64,000 bases of DNA from Paraspadella gotoi (taxonomy: Eukaryota; Chaetognatha). The stretch is taken from contig CM119270.1 in assembly GCA_051294375.1 (NCBI GenBank), positions 14,146,179 to 14,210,178 of the forward strand. Direction: 5' to 3'. Of this stretch, positions 26,101 through 35,414 are shown in pieces; the stretch's first letter is position 1, and each line of letters starts with the position of its first letter. Both the position numbers and the translations under genes were made by a program. Below the pieces are notes generated by a model. It was not told where the DNA came from. It saw only the letters and a program-made list of their open reading frames with translations, and ran no database searches.

Positions 26101-29100
26101 TCTTTTATTTTTTTATAAAGTTAATTCAACTCTCTCATCAATCAAAGGCCCTTAAACCAGCAAACCCCGTCCAAATCTGCTTAGGGCAAGATAGTCTGTA
26201 TATTATTAAATAGAATGGATAATTTTTTGATTATTTGTTTTGCGGTACCATTTCATAGCAATTGAGCTTAAGAACTTCTTGAATCAATGATATACAAAAT
26301 AAGCGCACTTCACCTTTTCTAGAATATATTATACGGTGTGTGCCTATAAATGAATAAATAAGAATAAATATGCGAAAAACCAACCCTATTGAAAAATCGC
26401 CCGATTGAAAAAAAATATGAAAAAACTTTTCTAGCCGAAATGAAGATAATGGAAGTTGTGTTAACGATGCAAAAGGAGAAAGAGAGAGGAGAGAGAAGAG
26501 GGGGAGAAGAAGAGAGAGAAGAGATGAGAGGAGAGAGAGGAGAAGGAGGACGAGACGAGAGGGAGAGAAGAGAGAAGAGCAGAGAAGAGGAGGCAAGAGA
26601 TTCTGTATACAAGCGCTCACTCTGTTGTGACGTCCTGGCAAAATGTCTAATACTGCTTCGCTGGGTGTAGAGGTGGGATATACTGGTACTGGTCTTACTT
26701 CATGACTCTTGCTCTCCTTGTACTCTCCCTATATAAGGTCAACCTCATATGTGTGTGGGCTCTCTCCTTCGGTGATGCTCTCCTATTATGGACGACGAGT
26801 GAGCGAGACTATGCCTGCGCTCTGATGGCGCAGAGCCGTGCGCGTACGCTCATACTCGAAGTGATTTTCAATTATCGGACATGTAAATCGTTCGTGCGTG
26901 GATGGGATGATAATACTACCTCACTATATCATGTAGAAGGAAATGGGTATAAATAATATATATAATATATATAATAATATACTCTGTGTTCTCCTCTCAG
27001 ATGTACTCTCAATGTATTAATGAGGAGATTAATACATATATCAGACTCAACTGACTTTGGACAGGTATCTCTATTTTGGATTTTATGGTCCTCTCTGGAG
27101 GAACTCCTCAATAATAGATCATCCGAATAGCTCAAGATATCCCTATTAAGCCCGAGTCTTAAACAACAAGAGCCGGGGTGATTAACTAAATATTAAATAA
27201 TATGAATAATATACGAAGGAGTGAAGATCTTGTATTAAGAAATAGTGTAGCTATAATAGAACTCAGAGAGTACGATCGATACAAAATATAACAGGAGGAG
27301 CGATGATGACTCGCGTTTGAGACTAAATAGCTATGAAATTATAGTGGAGAGGACAAGGACATCAACGAGATTGGAGGAGTAGAAGAATGCAATTATGAAA
27401 ATCAGGAAAGCGAAATGGGTTGAAAACAAATATTCGGATTGGCATAAATCTTAAAAAATTATGCTTGATAGTGATTGAGAGCCTAAAAAGAGAGAATTTA
27501 AAGAAGTTGATAAAAGAGGTAGAGGCGAGATCTTTGATACTAGCGTCAAAGACCGACCATAGTGCAGTAATGATGGCGGTAGACTCTAAAATATCGCTCA
27601 GGTGGATAATGTTAAGTCTATTGGCTCGTGCGTAACTTACTTCCTCCCTTGTCTTCTTTCTTCTTGATTAGAAGCGACTAATGACGATAGGAAGAGGAAA
27701 TAGACATTCTCTCTATAATGCTAGAGATGCTAATTGTCATCTGATATCTCTATCAATAAATAATAACTCGAAGAATGGTAATAGAGATACGGTAAAACGG
27801 TAGAATGCATTAGAGACCTCACTTACGCATCAAACCTCCGCTTGAAGATAAATAGACAAACGACATAAGTGGAAGTATCGTCGGAAATAAATATAATCTT
27901 GCTTTAATGAGGAATGATCTCTGTACTCGATCTGGTCCTCATATGATATATTGAATATACTCTATATAAAATGTTATTAATATATGCCTCTCTTAACCTA
28001 CTAAATATCTTATGAATAACCCATTGTAATGTAGTGCAAGCAGTACTTAATCTATCTCTGTCTCATTGTCTGATATTATTAAGCGCGAGGTCTCACTCAG
28101 AGCTTATCGCTAAAATATCGCTCGATCTCTCGAGTGCAGAGAGAAGTGTTATATATTCTACATTTGAAATAGATTAAACAGTAAGATGAGTATATTGAGT
28201 GATCAGATGCGTCTACTCAATACGTCTCTCTTTTCTCTCCCCCTCCATCTCTCGCTCAATAGCCCCGTAATATTCAACGGCCTTGGGTATTGCTCGAGTA
28301 TATACGGTAAATGATCTTTTTTGTCGTTAGCAAAGTCATTCATCTTTAAAATCACCTAATCGTTCCGATGAATAAACGATATCATAAATATCAATAAATA
28401 ATAATATTTAACCGTTTTCTGCTTTTATGAATTTAAACATCTGTCGTAATACATCCGCTTTCATTTATAATACACTTTAACAAGAATCACCCTCGGAAGA
28501 CACTCTCCGAATGTATCATAATCGCAGATAGAGTCGTTTCTCATCATATTCAATATATAAGGAGCCATATATAGTTATATACTTAAATAAGATAATCATA
28601 AATAGCAGACAAGTTAAAAAAAATTATAACATTTTTCGAAAGCATTTTTAAATTGAGTTTGTAGCGGGCATTGTCCGGGTTTACATACCGTTGTTTATTG
28701 GCCCGACTGTGTAATGCACAGTCACGCCAATAGGCTAAGTTTCTCCTATCGTGGCCTGGTGGCTCGTTGCGTAAATCCGTCAGCTCATGACCACTATGAA
28801 CTCGAGTACAATCCCAAACCCATACCTGCCCTCAGGGGCGGCGAGAGGGGGGGTTTTATTCGTCTCAGGTGAAGGGCCCGGGATGGCCCTGAGAAGAGAG
28901 AAAAAAATGAAAAAAGAAGAAAAAAAAAAAGAAAAGAAGAAGAAAAAAATAATGGAAAATTTTTATATTGGGTGTACCTATTTCTTAAAATTCATCTCCT
29001 TGTATTTAGATGCTGGGCGGAGTACAATATAGAATTCCGCGATCTAATACTTAATGGAGTGGTCTTTTCATACAATTGAAACATTCTTTGAAATATTTTC

Positions 29101-32085
29101 CACTTCATTGATAGGGAAGCCAGGTACTCTGGGAAAGCTTGCAGGAACCCACTATGTCATTATTTTGTAAGAGTGATGGAGGCCTTAAACCACCAAAGCC
29201 TGTCCAAAGTCAGGGGCAAGATAGCTTATTTATTAAATGAATGGATAATTTTTATATTGGTTGTACCAATTTCATAAAAAAGAAGAAAAAAAAAGAAGAA
29301 AAATGATAAATTAAAGGAATTGAGTGATTATGAAATGCCAAGTTGCAAGTCCTAGAGGCAGAAGTTTGAGCACTGGAGCAATTTTCATGGCAGAAAGTCG
29401 GTAATCGAAAACTAAATTATGGAGAGCGGGTGTGGGGGCGCGAAATGGTGGAGAGAGGAAGGACCAGGGCGTTTAAACTTTTTTTAGATAATCAGGCAGT
29501 GTGGGGGGTGGGGGCGGCGAGGAGGCTAGTGGGGGGCCCGCCATTTCTCTCGCCGCCCCTGCCTGCCCTAAGGGAAGACATCAATGCCCGCTACAAGTTG
29601 ACCGACGTAAAATTTTGGAGGTTAGGTATGTACGTAGTAAATTCTTTCTTTCTTAGAATTCAAAGAAGTATGCCATATAAAACCAATATCATACTGTCGG
29701 AGCAGATCCGACTTGAAAGAACACATTGTCAAAGAAAACGTTTAAAAAAGTTTTAAAAGTATTACTTCTTTCGCCTCTAAAAACTACCTTTGATATCCGA
29801 TCGCATGAACGGAACACCGAATCAATACAGCACTTATCTTTATTTGTTATTGTTATGTTTGCTAATTCTTTATTTTCCCCCTTCCCTCCCTCTTTCAAAC
29901 CCTCGTGCCTCCTAAAACTTTTCCATCTTGTCGCTTCCCACCTTCTCCTCCGAAACCCCTTCCTTCCACGCCCACCATCTCCAACGCCCCGTGCCCAACT
30001 CCTCCTTCAGCGAAACCCGGCGTCGGCGACGACCCCGGCGTCGTGCCATCGGAGGTCGCTACGGTACCCCCGCTTCCGGTTCGCGTCGTCGAGGAGGTCG
30101 GCGCCCAGACGCGCGGCGCCAAGGGGACGGCCGGCGCGGTTTGCGGCGTCGGCGGGCCGAGCGCAGCCGGCGCCGTCGCTGCCGTCCCCGTCGCCGGTAA
30201 AAAGAGCCCCACAAAGAAGAGCATTTTGAAGAAGGAGGCGGCGCTGCACAAGGAGGAGACGGAGAAGCTGCTCGTCGACGCGACCGAGGTCGAACCCGTC
30301 GTCCAGATCGCGGGGCCGAAGCAGCAGCAACAGCAGCATCAACAACGGCAGCAGCCGAAACATTTCCCGCCCAAACAACCGCAGCGACAACTTCCAGAGC
30401 CTATGCAACAAATTCCCGACGCGCATCGATCCGTCGATCCCCGACAACAGCATCCTTACCTCCAGCATTCCCCAGCCGCGCCCCCTCAACACCATTCCCC
30501 GGCGGCCGCCCCTTCTCAGCAGCAACAGCAGCAACAACGCTATCCCCATCATCATCACCCTCCTCTTCCCTCCGCTCCCCATCATCATCATCATCATCAC
30601 CATCACCATCCCCATCATCCTCGCGCCCCCCGTCCCCCGTCCACCGAGGCGCCCCCACCTCCCGCTCCCCCTCCCCCTCCGCACTCTTCCTCCTCCTCCT
30701 CTTCCTCCTCCAAACCTCTCGAAGAGCCGGAGTCTCCCATCTCAGCAATAAAGGAAATGAAGAAGCTCATCAAAAACAAGTTGGAGGACGGCGAGGCATC
30801 CTCGACGAGCCGCTCGGGGACCCAGCCGACGACGGGCCTCGACGACAGCGGCGGCGAATCCGGCGCCGAATCTGGCATCGGCGACGCCGCGCCGTGGGAC
30901 GCTGGCGGCGTCGTCGCCAATTCGGTCGTCGTCGAAACGCCGCCCCCGCCGCATCACTCCTGCGGCGCGGGGCACGCGCCACTCCAGCAGCATCAGCAGC
31001 AATCTCCTTACCACCACCACCATCACCACCACCAACAGCCTCTCTGCGGCCACACCCACCACCACTCCTCCGTCAACGACGATTCGGCGGTGGTGGAGGA
31101 CGGCGACGACTCAATCGTCGGGGTCGCGTCGCAATGCGTCAGTCCCGTGCGAAGCGCGCGACACGCTCAGGGGTGCCACGTCGTCGGGCCGGCGTGTCAC
31201 GCTCCCGGGTGTCAAGCGTGTCAGACTTGTCACGCCGAATGCTGCGCGGAGATGGACCGGGCGAATCAGCATCAACATCATCGCCACGCTGGTTCGTGCC
31301 ACGTTGCCACGTGCCTCGTGGGTCAAGTCGGCCACGGCGATGGATGCGCCTCCTCCGTTCAGTGCTACTCGTCGCTGCCTACGCCGAGAAGGGCGTCGAT
31401 GTTCGACGTCAACGGCGGCGGCGGCGGCGGCGGCGACAGCGGCCCAGTGACTTCGCCCAAATCCAACGACGCTTCCCTCAAATCGCCGGATTTTTCCGCC
31501 GTTCGCCGACGCAGCGGCGGCGTCGGCTGCGTCGAGGGCCGACCCGGCGGCGAATACCGCCGAAGCACCGGCGGCGCCAGCAGCGTCGGCGGTAGCGGCG
31601 GCAGCGGCTACTTCGGCAGCGGCGCCGGCGTCGACAGCAGCGACGAGGATGACGACGACGAGGATGACGACGATGCCGAGGACGACGAGGATGACGACGA
31701 CGCAGACCGCGCCGACGTTCACGACTCCTCGTTGTCGCCGCTGAGAAATATGGCGCTGCTCAAATCCATTCCATTCATAGACTCTGGCGACTCCAACGGA
31801 GATTCGCCGCCCAACTCCGCCGCCGCCGCCGCCTCCAACGCCGACGTCGCCGGCCAGGCGCCGCTCGACTCTTCCGCCGGCGCCGGGAAGCGCGTCGCCG
31901 ACTTTTTCGCCGTCGTCGTCGACGACGACGACACGAAACGATCGTGCCAACAACATAAACAACAACATCCACAACAACAACAACAACCACAAAGACAACT
32001 CCAGCAACCACTGCAACCACAATCATCGCGCAATGACAATAATGTGAATGCGTTTTATGCTACCGAGCGTTCTTGCTTATCCTAA
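9001..32085 (+). CDS. KCNB: Shab-type (Kv2) delayed-rectifier voltage-gated potassium channel
   Basis: The gene encodes the pore-forming alpha subunit of a tetrameric plasma-membrane K+ channel. Coding exons are 9001(ATG 9052)-9657, 9901-10070, 10413-10520, 10892-11050, 11273-11483, 11923-12212, 12679-12873, 13259-13419, 13821-14226, 14616-14853, 15091-15202, 18284-18507 and probably 30011-32085. Order along the protein: low-complexity N-terminus, T1 domain, S1-S6 with TVGYGD filter, Kv2-type proximal C-terminus and a very long Gln/His/Asp-rich tail. The S6 gate reads PIP, as in Kv2, rather than the PVP of Kv1, Kv3 and Kv4. Phases agree at nearly all junctions. The exception is exon 10892-11050, which by my count is one base short of the expected phase. 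Exon 11923-12212 carries two compensating indels. Family assignment is strong; the last exon is less certain. Confidence 0.93.
10156..10337. repeat. Foldback element with 45-bp inverted arms in a Kv2 intron
   Basis: Left arm 10156-10200 and right arm 10293-10337 are reverse complements with one visible mismatch. They enclose an (AATAT)n microsatellite and, on the minus strand, a hammerhead-like motif. The element lies in the intron between the two main T1 exons (10071-10412). No convincing target-site duplication was seen. Transcribed as part of the Kv2 pre-mRNA it would form a 45-bp near-perfect duplex. It resembles a MITE or retrozyme-type element; the class is unresolved. Confidence 0.8.
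10204..10243 (-). ncRNA. Hammerhead-ribozyme-like motif
   Basis: Read on the minus strand, the segment gives CTGATGA, one A, GGCTTG, a five-base loop, CAAGTC, GAAA, CATGTC. These match the hammerhead core CUGANGA, helix II, GAAA, a minimal helix III (AC/GU) and a GUC cleavage triplet. The four bases before the core (AACG) can pair with those after the triplet (TGTT) as helix I. An extra unpaired A before helix II departs from the consensus. Related motifs are known from Penelope-like elements and metazoan retrozymes. Activity is unknown. Confidence 0.45.
10892..11050 (+). CDS. KCNB: Kv2 T1-S1 linker exon
   Basis: The exon encodes [20 protein letters not shown] and runs on to the [10 protein letters not shown] motif directly before S1, closely matching Shab and Kv2 linkers. 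It is preceded by a CAG acceptor and followed by AGG|GTAGGA. By position count it is one base shorter than phase continuity with its neighbours requires. That could be a miscount on my part or a single-base deletion in the assembly near 10918. The following intron (11051-11272) is largely (TC)n. Confidence 0.85.
11161..11237. repeat. (TC)n microsatellite forming an intronic pyrimidine tract
   Basis: Nearly pure TC repeat with two small interruptions, ending about 35 bp before the acceptor of the S1 exon at 11273. It probably acts as an extended polypyrimidine tract. Confidence 0.85.
11273..12873 (+). CDS. KCNB: Kv2 membrane and pore domain, S1-S6 (three exons)
   Basis: Exon 11273-11483 encodes S1 ([19 protein letters not shown]) and S2. 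Exon 11923-12212 encodes S3 ([15 protein letters not shown]), the S4 sensor with regularly spaced arginines ([17 protein letters not shown]) and S5. Exon 12679-12873 encodes the pore helix ([15 protein letters not shown]), the VGYGD filter and S6 with [15 protein letters not shown]. All junction phases agree (1, then 0). Between 12072 and about 12103 the sequenced frame reads [10 protein letters not shown]; the +1 frame reads the invariant Kv2 linker LARHSTGLQ. One extra base near 12072 and one missing base near 12100-12103 explain this. Donors: GTTGGT, GTGCGG, GTGAGG. Confidence 0.95.
12395..12500. repeat. Degenerate AAAAATCAAAAACC tandem repeat in a Kv2 intron
   Basis: Several short units of CAAAAATCAAAAAC type separated by [15 protein letters not shown] spacers lie in the S5-pore intron (12213-12678). 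No exon or structured element was seen elsewhere in that intron. Confidence 0.55.
13259..15202 (+). CDS. KCNB: Kv2 cytoplasmic C-terminus, proximal part (four exons)
   Basis: Exon 13259-13419 encodes the conserved post-S6 helix [18 protein letters not shown] and [18 protein letters not shown], a Shab hallmark. Exon 13821-14226 is a Gln run followed by His/Ser/Ala-rich sequence. Exon 14616-14853 contains a run of about 14 aspartates. Exon 15091-15202 is Arg/Ser/Lys-rich. Phases 2, 0, 1 and 2 are continuous. Donors are GTTAGG (weak), GTGGAT (weak), GTGAGT and GTAAAA. The low-complexity exons lack recognisable homology and are included on strand, phase and splice signals. Kv2 C-termini are sites of phosphorylation and clustering control. 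Confidence 0.82.
14349..14388. repeat. Short degenerate telomere-like (CCCTAA)n
   Basis: Four or five imperfect units of CCTAACCCTAATC type lie in the intron 14227-14615 and are followed by (TA)n. They match the metazoan TTAGGG telomere motif rather than the insect TTAGG. Too short to be a terminal telomere. Confidence 0.6.
15203..18283 (+). other. Kv2 intron with (TC)n arrays and no visible exon
   Basis: This 3.1 kb intron contains two pure (TC)n arrays at about 15556-15645 and 15751-15840, and purine-rich tracts near 17550-17580 and 17700-17900. Between them, 15840-17100 has mixed composition with no motif recognised as coding. The acceptor of the next exon is CCCAG at 18279-18283; a pyrimidine-rich TTGCAG at 18217 is an alternative that gives a less conserved frame. 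Confidence 0.6.
18284..18507 (+). CDS. KCNB: Kv2 distal C-terminal exon with clustering-motif-like segment
   Basis: With phase 2 from the previous exon this reads [20 protein letters not shown], then [19 protein letters not shown] and a Gly/Lys/Thr-rich stretch, ending in phase 1 at a GTGAGC donor. The [11 protein letters not shown] segment resembles the mammalian Kv2.1 proximal restriction and clustering region (RSMSSIDSFIS), whose phosphorylated FFAT-like motif binds VAP proteins at ER-plasma membrane junctions. That comparison is from memory of the family and would be a deep conservation. An upstream acceptor at 18217 would extend the exon without keeping this phase. Confidence 0.75.
19518..19538 (+). 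promoter_or_regulatory. Palindromic CCAAT/E2F-like box next to a TATA-like sequence
   Basis: ATTGGCGCGCCAAT (19518-19531) is a perfect 14-bp palindrome containing inverted CCAAT boxes and a TTGGCGC E2F-like core. It overlaps TATTTATA (19531-19538). It sits in a CpG-rich island (about 19430-19640) inside the large Kv2 intron. This is compatible with an internal promoter or an unannotated first exon, but no downstream start or exon could be supported. Confidence 0.3.
20371..22799. other. Two large assembly gaps bounded by simple sequence
   Basis: The first gap (20371-21234) is entered from (TC)n and left through (GA)n, so the repeat strand appears to switch inside it. The second (21877-22799) is entered from C/T-rich sequence. 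The 640 bases between them are AT- and T/C-rich, without an exon. Confidence 0.8.
26150..26235. repeat. Dispersed repeat, copy 1
   Basis: A block starting CCCTTAAACCAGCAAA and running through GGGCAAGATAG to AATGGATAATTTTT matches, with substitutions and small indels, a second block at about 29180-29262 (GCCTTAAACCACCAAAG ... GGGGCAAGATAG ... AATGGATAATTTTT). The second copy lies inside the TIR element. Family unknown. Confidence 0.6.
28656..29599. mobile_element. Non-autonomous TIR element with 4-bp target duplication
   Basis: TGTAGCGGGCATTG at 28660-28673 is matched by its exact reverse complement at 29582-29595. Both are flanked by AGTT (28656-28659 and 29596-29599), a likely target-site duplication. 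Subterminal blocks (about 28835-28850 and 29545-29575) are also inverted copies around GGGGCGGCGAG. The interior holds poly-purine runs, an internally repeated AATTTTTATATTGG block and the second copy of a dispersed repeat. No transposase frame is present, so it is MITE-like or a deletion derivative. Superfamily was not identified. Confidence 0.65.
30011..32085 (+). CDS. KCNB: Probable last coding exon: low-complexity C-terminal tail of the Kv2 channel
   Basis: A long pyrimidine-rich tract (29874-30007) ends in TTCAG. The frame that follows continues phase 1 from the donor at 18507 and stays open for about 690 residues to TAA at 32083-32085. Content in order: a basic [14 protein letters not shown] motif, Gln runs, Pro/His runs, poly-Ser, a short helix-like [17 protein letters not shown], a Cys/His-rich patch encoded about 31160-31260, Gly- and Asp/Glu-runs, [16 protein letters not shown], and a Gln-rich end. 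Poly(A) signals follow within 120 bp. No homology was recognised; the link to Kv2 rests on strand, phase, splice signal and absence of another promoter. It could be a separate gene. Confidence 0.5.
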
Positions 32086-32181
32086 CGTATGCTGTTCACT
32101 TTGACAAAAAAAAAAACAAAAAAAAAAATTTAACCACGACCAAACTAGTATTGCATTACAATTAAAGCGGAAATACAATTA

Positions 32182-32200
32182 AATAAAGCTTGCAATAAAT
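32182..32200 (+). terminator. Tandem polyadenylation signals (AATAAA)
   Basis: AATAAA occurs at 32182 and again near 32195, about 100 bp after the stop codon at 32085. They are the likely 3' end signals for the transcript that includes the last Kv2 exon. Confidence 0.55.
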
Positions 32201-33841
32201 ATAACGGATCCTTTTCATGTTTTTCCCAGTCTCGATTTATTTTTGGAAGGAAATGGGGAGTGACAGCGAGAAATCGTTGTGAAATAGTTCCAACTTTAGT
32301 AAGTAACTTAAGTAAAAAGAACAGCTTAATTGTCTTCCCTGTCCAATAGGAAAGATAGGCAGATAGAGAGACAAGGAGAGAGAGAGAAACAACAACCAAA
32401 GATCCAAATCTTTCCTGTTGAGCGCGAGCTTGAATTCATTTGATACAGTGACTTCAGGGTAACGAAAAAATCATAAACAGAAAGTTCGAAGAAGTTGAAC
32501 CTGAAAGTTTTTACTCTTCTTCCTGAGTCTCGAAAGCAAACCAGTAATTAACGGGAAAAACGACCATTTTTAAAATTATCGTGTACAGCAGTTTAAAAAA
32601 AAATCGTCAAATAAAAACCAGCATAAATGTGAATTCAATTCATTCGTTTTCGCGTCGTTGATCAATTAATGATAACAGATTCGGAGATACTAATCGACGA
32701 AGTTTACTCATTTCCAAATTTAGAGAAGAACGACGTCAAGAACAAACGTTTAAAATTAAAAATAATAATTGTTTAAATATCTTCGAACAACTTTTATTAA
32801 AAGTAATATATCTTTTTTGGTTACTTGCACCAACGAAAGAATGATAGCTCGGTTATAACAACAGTTATTATCACTAATAGATCTTTTATCATAACGAACA
32901 AGTCTTTCATAACCGCTAATATATCTTTTATTATCAGTAACGTATCATTGAATAAGATCAATCTGAGGCGGCCTGTCTTGAAGAGCTTAATAATTTTCTG
33001 TCTGAGAGAAAAAACGCAAAATATCCTCTTCAAACTAGAATGTCTATTCTCTCAAAATAGCATTAAAAATAATATAATAATACAAAATAAAGGGAAAGGT
33101 CATGTCCGGACTGAACCCGACAACTACAACAATGACATCAACTCATAAAAGGCATGCCCGGACCGAAACCGACAATGTTTTGACGCAATATCAACAAAAA
33201 TTACATCTCGCGTAGAGACTATGATAACAACAAAGGCAATGATAAAAGAGCCGACGAAGGAAAAGTTAGTTTGTAAACGGCATCTTCAAATCGATAATTT
33301 TTATATTCGTTATATTAATTTTATAACATTGAATAAAAGTATTATTAAATGCATAATTCATATTGGTAGTAAAAATTTCATACCTTTCAATTTTAAAGAC
33401 GTTTAACGTTAAAGATTTTGGCTTACATTGCAGTTCTGTTGTTTTCAAATTAATTTTTGTATAATTCGACGTATGTGCTGACCTCTCGTAAACAAAAGAT
33501 TACGGCTCTTATTTTTAAAAATTATAAAGCGAACGGGTCACGATGCCCCTCTCTCAATCTCGACACTCGTTTGTCACCAAGAAGAAACCAAGAAACAAAA
33601 TAATTTACGACTAATTATGAAATGTAATACGAGAAACGTTTTTAGCATAACACAAACATAACCTTTTGTAAATATAGATCGGTTCAATCTTATTTTCTAA
33701 TAGTAGTAGTTAGTAACTACTATTGTATCTATGCAACTGCTAGTTAAAAATTGTTTGAAAAAAGAGCTTTAATCGTTTTAACAGTAAACGTAAATAGATA
33801 ATTTTGATAATTTTGATTATTTAAAAGAACCCTTCAAATGG

Positions 33842-33847
<6 letters not shown>

Positions 33848-33930
<83 letters not shown>

Positions 33931-33953
33931 TTCGTCTTATGCATTTCTCAGAA

Positions 33954-34034
<81 letters not shown>
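33848..34034. repeat. Compound (TC)n microsatellite
   Basis: Two pure TC arrays (about 33848-33923 and 33956-34034) are separated by a 30-base unique spacer. Both-strand Ser-Leu or Glu-Arg open frames here are repeat artefacts. Confidence 0.9.
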
Positions 34035-34037
<3 letters not shown>

Positions 34038-34208
34038 ATATTTGAAACTGAAGACCGTTCTTGTTATGTTGTTTGTTTCGCCATTTCAAAAAATAAGGCT
34101 CAACCGACTTCGTCCATTTATAGTTGTGCCCCGAGTACTCTACTTTCAAATGCACATTTTTTGTTTTTTACTAAAACTTAAGAGAAAAACAATTTTTATT
34201 TGTTTTGA

Positions 34209-34272
34209 CAACGAATTTTAATGACAGTTTTTGACAGACATGTTTCGACTCTGCATTTTTAGAGTCTTCATC
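34209..34272 (-). ncRNA. Second copy of the hammerhead-like hairpin family
   Basis: On the minus strand this reads GATGAA, GACTC, a ten-base loop, GAGTC, GAAACATGTCTGT. The flanks are identical to the copy at 10204-10243, while the stem differs on both sides and still pairs perfectly. The shared CAACGAATTTTA block to its left on the plus strand is also found beside the first copy. The core reads TAGATGA rather than CTGATGA, so this copy is probably inactive as a ribozyme. Confidence 0.45.
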
Positions 34273-34717
34273 TAAAACTTACAAATATTAGAAAACGTAT
34301 AATATTAGTAGTATATATACAAGGGATGTGACGGCTAAATCACTGAGACCACGCCTGCCGCGGAATCAAAAACTCATACATTCAGAGGGCGTAATCAATG
34401 TTAAAATGCTATATATTTTTAATACCAAAATGAAGGAATTATTATTAAATTTTGGCTCATAAGGTGAATGGTCGTGGGCAGTGGCGACATGCTTGCGAAA
34501 ACTAGTTAAATGAATTTTTTAAACAAATTCTCATTTTCAAGATCATCGCAACGAACAATGAAAACTTTCCACCGAATTAAAAATACTTCGCAACTTGAAT
34601 TATAGAAAACCAGGATGTCCTCCCACCACTCGAAAATACATAAGAAAAACCATTTATACCAACATTAAACGAAACCGTCCGTCGGACCTCTGGCCCTGAT
34701 CCAGCCGCTCTCCCGCC

Positions 34718-35414
34718 ATGGCGCAAAGAGCCAACAGCGACGAGGAGGCCGAGCTTCGTTTCCTGCGTCTCATCCGCTTCGTGCTGTCGGAGGGACCGCC
34801 GGCGTTGCACGCCGATTTCGAACGCTATTTGCGTCAAGAGAACAAGAGTCTGGTCGAGTATCTCGCCGAACACAAGGAGACAATCGAGGCTAAACGCAAG
34901 ACTGAAACCAACAAGTCCGGATGCCTCTTTCCGCAGCAGTACGAACTGCTCTACCCCCCTCAAGGTTCCCCGCCAGAAATAAGCGGGTTCGACATCACAC
35001 TCATGGGTTTTCTCTATCAAAACGTCCGCTGCAAGGAGAACCCAAATGAAGCACCGACCAACAATGCCTGGAACCGGTTACCCAAAGACATGTCAATGAC
35101 TAAAGGGGATGATGTTGTTAGGGTGAGAACGGTTAGAAACGAGTTGGGACACTCGGGGAACTTTGGAAAAACTCAGCATGAATATGAGACGCTGTGGAAG
35201 ACGGTGGAGGACGCGCTGCTCCGTCTCTACGGAAGCGACGCGCCCGCCGGACTGAAGAAGCGATTTAAGCGAATCAAAAGCGAAGCCTTCGACGAGAGAA
35301 GTATCAAGATGCTGAGGGATACAATAACCGAGCAAGCTGAACAGGATGCCATCAACATGGAAAGCATTCATACGCAGCTGATGGATATCAAAGATGAAAT
35401 CAGCAAAATTGCAA
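34718..35414 (+). CDS. Exon 1 of the SAMD9-like gene: DZIP3-type HEPN domain
   Basis: The exon encodes helices with the DZIP3-like HEPN pattern: FDITLMGFLYQNV, a spacer with NNAWNRLPKD, then RVRTVRNELGHSG. R140 and H145 form an intact Rx4H motif, the catalytic signature of HEPN ribonucleases, within a typical RN-x-x-GH context. The exon is GC-rich, unlike exon 3. It ends at a GTGAGC donor in phase 1. Reading through the donor would stop three codons later, so an HEPN-only truncated isoform is also possible. Confidence 0.85.

Larger units (their letters stand above)
18508..30010 (+). other. Large Kv2 intron (11.5 kb) with gaps, simple repeats and transposon remnants
   Basis: The intron contains (TC)n/(GA)n arrays (about 19014-19310), a CpG-rich block (about 19430-19630), two large gaps (20371-21234, 21877-22799) and a small one (23128-23152). 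It also holds C/T-rich stretches (23150-24600), an AT-rich (TAT)n tract (about 25080-25260), a purine tract (26470-26600) and a TIR element (28656-29599). The 26.6-28.6 kb segment is AT-rich unique-looking DNA without a recognisable exon. No frame in the interval has a domain. The intron's existence depends on the last-exon assignment. Confidence 0.5.
32201..34717. other. Intergenic AT-rich region
   Basis: No exon is recognised. It contains loosely repeated 30-bp units (about 32850-32950), a diverged pair of 28-bp repeats with the core CATG[T/C]CCGGAC (about 33100 and 33153), a long (TC)n array and one copy of the hammerhead-like hairpin family. The strong-context ATG of the HEPN gene follows at 34718 (GCCATGG). 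Confidence 0.6.

Noticed and set aside
29430-29756. 108-residue plus-strand open frame across the right end of the TIR element
   Set aside because: It crosses the element boundary and has no transposase motif.
30007-32039. Long minus-strand and off-frame open frames opposite the Kv2 tail exon
   Set aside because: GC-rich triplet repeats keep all frames open. The plus-strand frame is the one with acceptor, phase, stop and poly(A) signal.
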